Shown: positions 6,698 through 7,567 of the stretch, piece by piece
Layout of the letters: every line of letters starts with the position of its first letter
How positions within the stretch are numbered: the first letter of the stretch is position 1
Assembly (NCBI GenBank): GCA_031282465.1
Contig: JAITDR010000021.1
Location: 1 to 7,567, forward strand
Reading direction: 5' to 3'
Source: Desulfovibrio sp.
GTDB lineage: Bacteria > Desulfobacterota > Desulfovibrionia > Desulfovibrionales > Desulfovibrionaceae
DNA length: 7,567 nt
Translations under genes and position numbers: made by a program
The notes under the pieces: model-generated
Database searches by the model: none
What the model was told of the DNA's origin: nothing
The model's input: only the letters and a program-made list of their open reading frames with translations

Positions 6698-6748
6698 CCG
6701 AGAGATTCCCGCTTGACGCCCGGCAAAGCCGGACATACCTTTCCGACA
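6698..6748 (+). repeat. ~51-bp dispersed repeat, copy B, with hairpin core
   Basis: This is the partner of copy A at 5243-5293, in the same orientation and 1,455 bp away. Its stem is GCCCGGC (6718-6724) and GCCGGAC (6728-6734) with an AAA loop, holding one C-A mismatch. It lies in the divergent region between the DRTGG-protein gene and rnc. The TTGACG at 6713-6718 looks like a -35 box for rnc, but no good -10 follows at the right spacing (TACCTT at 17 bp), so promoter function is doubtful. A separate short hairpin, CTCCC/GGGAG (6753-6766), follows. Confidence 0.7.
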
Positions 6749-6809
6749 ACTTCTCCCCTCAGGGAGGAGACAAACCGGCCGGCGGACGGAACCGGACGTG
6801 GATTGAAAC

Positions 6810-7496
6810 ATGTACAAGCAACTTCAGCAAGCTATTCCCCATCATTTCACCCAAGTCAAGCTTTTGCTCACCGCCCTGACGCACAGTTCGTTCGCCAATG
6901 AAAAGCAGGAGGGGGAAGAGCATAACGAGCGCCTCGAGTTTCTGGGTGACGCAGTACTTGAGCTGTGCATATCCGAAGAGTTGTACAACGGCAGACCGGA
7001 CGCCAGAGAGGGGGAACTGACGGCTGCCCGATCCCGCCTGGTGAATCAGGAAAGCCTGGCCGCCGCAGCGCGCCGCATCGGTCTCGACAGGTACCTGTTG
7101 CTGGGCAGGGGTGAGGAAGCGCAGGGCGGCCGGGACAGGGATTCGCTGTTGAGCGATGCCTTGGAGGCGCTCTTGGGGGCGGTGTTTCTTGACGGGGGCT
7201 ACGCGGCGGCACGGCAGGCCGTGCAGGCACTTTTTGCCGGACGCGGAGAAGGAAACGCAACGCGCAAAGGGATGAAGGATTGCAAAAGCCGCCTGCAGGA
7301 AGCGACGCAGAAAATTTTTCGGGAGCGCCCCGTATATACGCTGGTAGACAGCGCGGGCCCTGAACATCAAAAAATGTTTACCGTCCGTCTGACGCTGCCC
7401 GACGGCACAAGCTTCACAGCCGCAGGCGCCGGCGTCAAAAAAGCCGAGCAGACCGCCGCGGCGTTTGCTTTGCAGTATCTCGCGGAAAAACTTTAA
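6810..7496 (+). CDS. rnc: Ribonuclease III
   Basis: This 228-residue endonuclease cleaves double-stranded RNA, maturing rRNA precursors and processing some mRNAs in the cytoplasm; it acts as a dimer with Mg2+. The signature NERLEFLGD occupies residues 39-47. By alignment with E. coli from memory, the acidic active-site residues are E40, E43, D47, E67, D116 and E119, all present. The catalytic domain spans about 5-145. The C-terminal double-stranded RNA-binding domain spans about 158-226, with KSRLQE, then [10 protein letters not shown] and KKAEQTAA as the usual RNA-contact motifs. The length matches the E. coli enzyme (226). The ATG at 6810 is the first start giving the family N-terminus; its Shine-Dalgarno is weak, and the good-looking GGGAGGAG (6762-6769) is too far upstream at about 40 nt. 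It is divergent from the DRTGG-protein gene. Confidence 0.97.
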   Translation: MYKQLQQAIPHHFTQVKLLLTALTHSSFANEKQEGEEHNERLEFLGDAVLELCISEELYNGRPDAREGELTAARSRLVNQESLAAAARRIGLDRYLLLGRGEEAQGGRDRDSLLSDALEALLGAVFLDGGYAAARQAVQALFAGRGEGNATRKGMKDCKSRLQEATQKIFRERPVYTLVDSAGPEHQKMFTVRLTLPDGTSFTAAGAGVKKAEQTAAAFALQYLAEKL

Positions 7497-7515
7497 CTTT
7501 GCCGTCGCAGGGTGC

Positions 7516-7557
7516 AATACGCCTCGGGTCTCCCCGAGCCGGCACGTGGTGCGTATT
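7516..7557 (+). terminator. Nested inverted repeats downstream of rnc, possible terminator
   Basis: Starting 19 bases after the rnc stop, AATACGC (7516-7522) is matched by GCGTATT (7551-7557). Inside lies a perfect 6-bp hairpin, CTCGGG (7523-7528) and CCCGAG (7533-7538), with a TCTC loop. Together they could fold into one long interrupted stem. Only a short T run (TATTTCC) follows, and the window ends ten bases later, so termination is only possible. It could also be a control site of the next gene. Confidence 0.35.
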
Positions 7558-7567
7558 TCCTGCTTTC

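Noticed and set aside
5366..6901. A 511-codon open frame on the plus strand
   Set aside because: It lies antisense to the DRTGG-protein gene and runs into rnc in another frame. Its translation is rich in His, Gln and Arg with no recognisable domain, as expected for a shadow frame in GC-rich DNA.
1..7567. tRNA, rRNA, CRISPR arrays, insertion sequences or phage genes
   Set aside because: Reading both strands, I found no regularly spaced repeats, transposase-like proteins, terminal inverted repeats with a coding core, or tRNA-like cloverleaf.

Overview
The window looks like a stretch of ordinary, GC-rich bacterial chromosome. The gene content (a standalone BioD-like/DRTGG protein related to the N-terminal half of Pta, a complete LIV-type transporter operon, an anaerobe-type radical SAM protein) and the style of the intergenic hairpin repeats suggest a Desulfovibrio-like sulfate reducer (Desulfovibrionaceae). 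This placement is an inference from family knowledge; there is no rRNA or tRNA marker in the window.

Layout. Positions 1-525 (+) hold the C-terminal part of a radical SAM protein whose start lies outside the window. A 180-nt convergent intergenic region follows, with a two-hairpin element. Positions 706-5208 (all on the minus strand) hold a complete branched-chain amino acid ABC transporter operon, read from right to left as livK-livH-livM-livG-livF. It is tightly packed: a 10-nt gap between livK and livH, ATGA stop/start overlaps at livH/livM and livM/livG, and a 25-nt gap between livG and livF. A 349-nt gene-free stretch (5209-5557) holds the livK ribosome binding site, several inverted repeats and one copy of a ~51-bp repeat. 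Positions 5558-6622 (-) encode a BioD-like/DRTGG-domain protein. Across a 187-nt divergent intergenic region, which holds the second copy of the ~51-bp repeat and an AT-rich palindrome, lies rnc (RNase III, 6810-7496, +). The window ends in a short hairpin-rich stretch downstream of rnc.

How the genes work together. LivK would capture a branched-chain or related amino acid in the periplasm. LivH and LivM form the membrane channel, and LivG and LivF supply ATP hydrolysis. The DRTGG protein and RNase III have no obvious functional link to the transporter. RNase III acts in rRNA and mRNA processing; the DRTGG protein may sense or regulate something in acetyl-phosphate/acetate metabolism, judging only by its relation to Pta.

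I see no convincing new multi-gene system. The points most worth a second look are the pair of direct repeats flanking the DRTGG gene, that protein's altered P-loop, and the structured intergenic elements.
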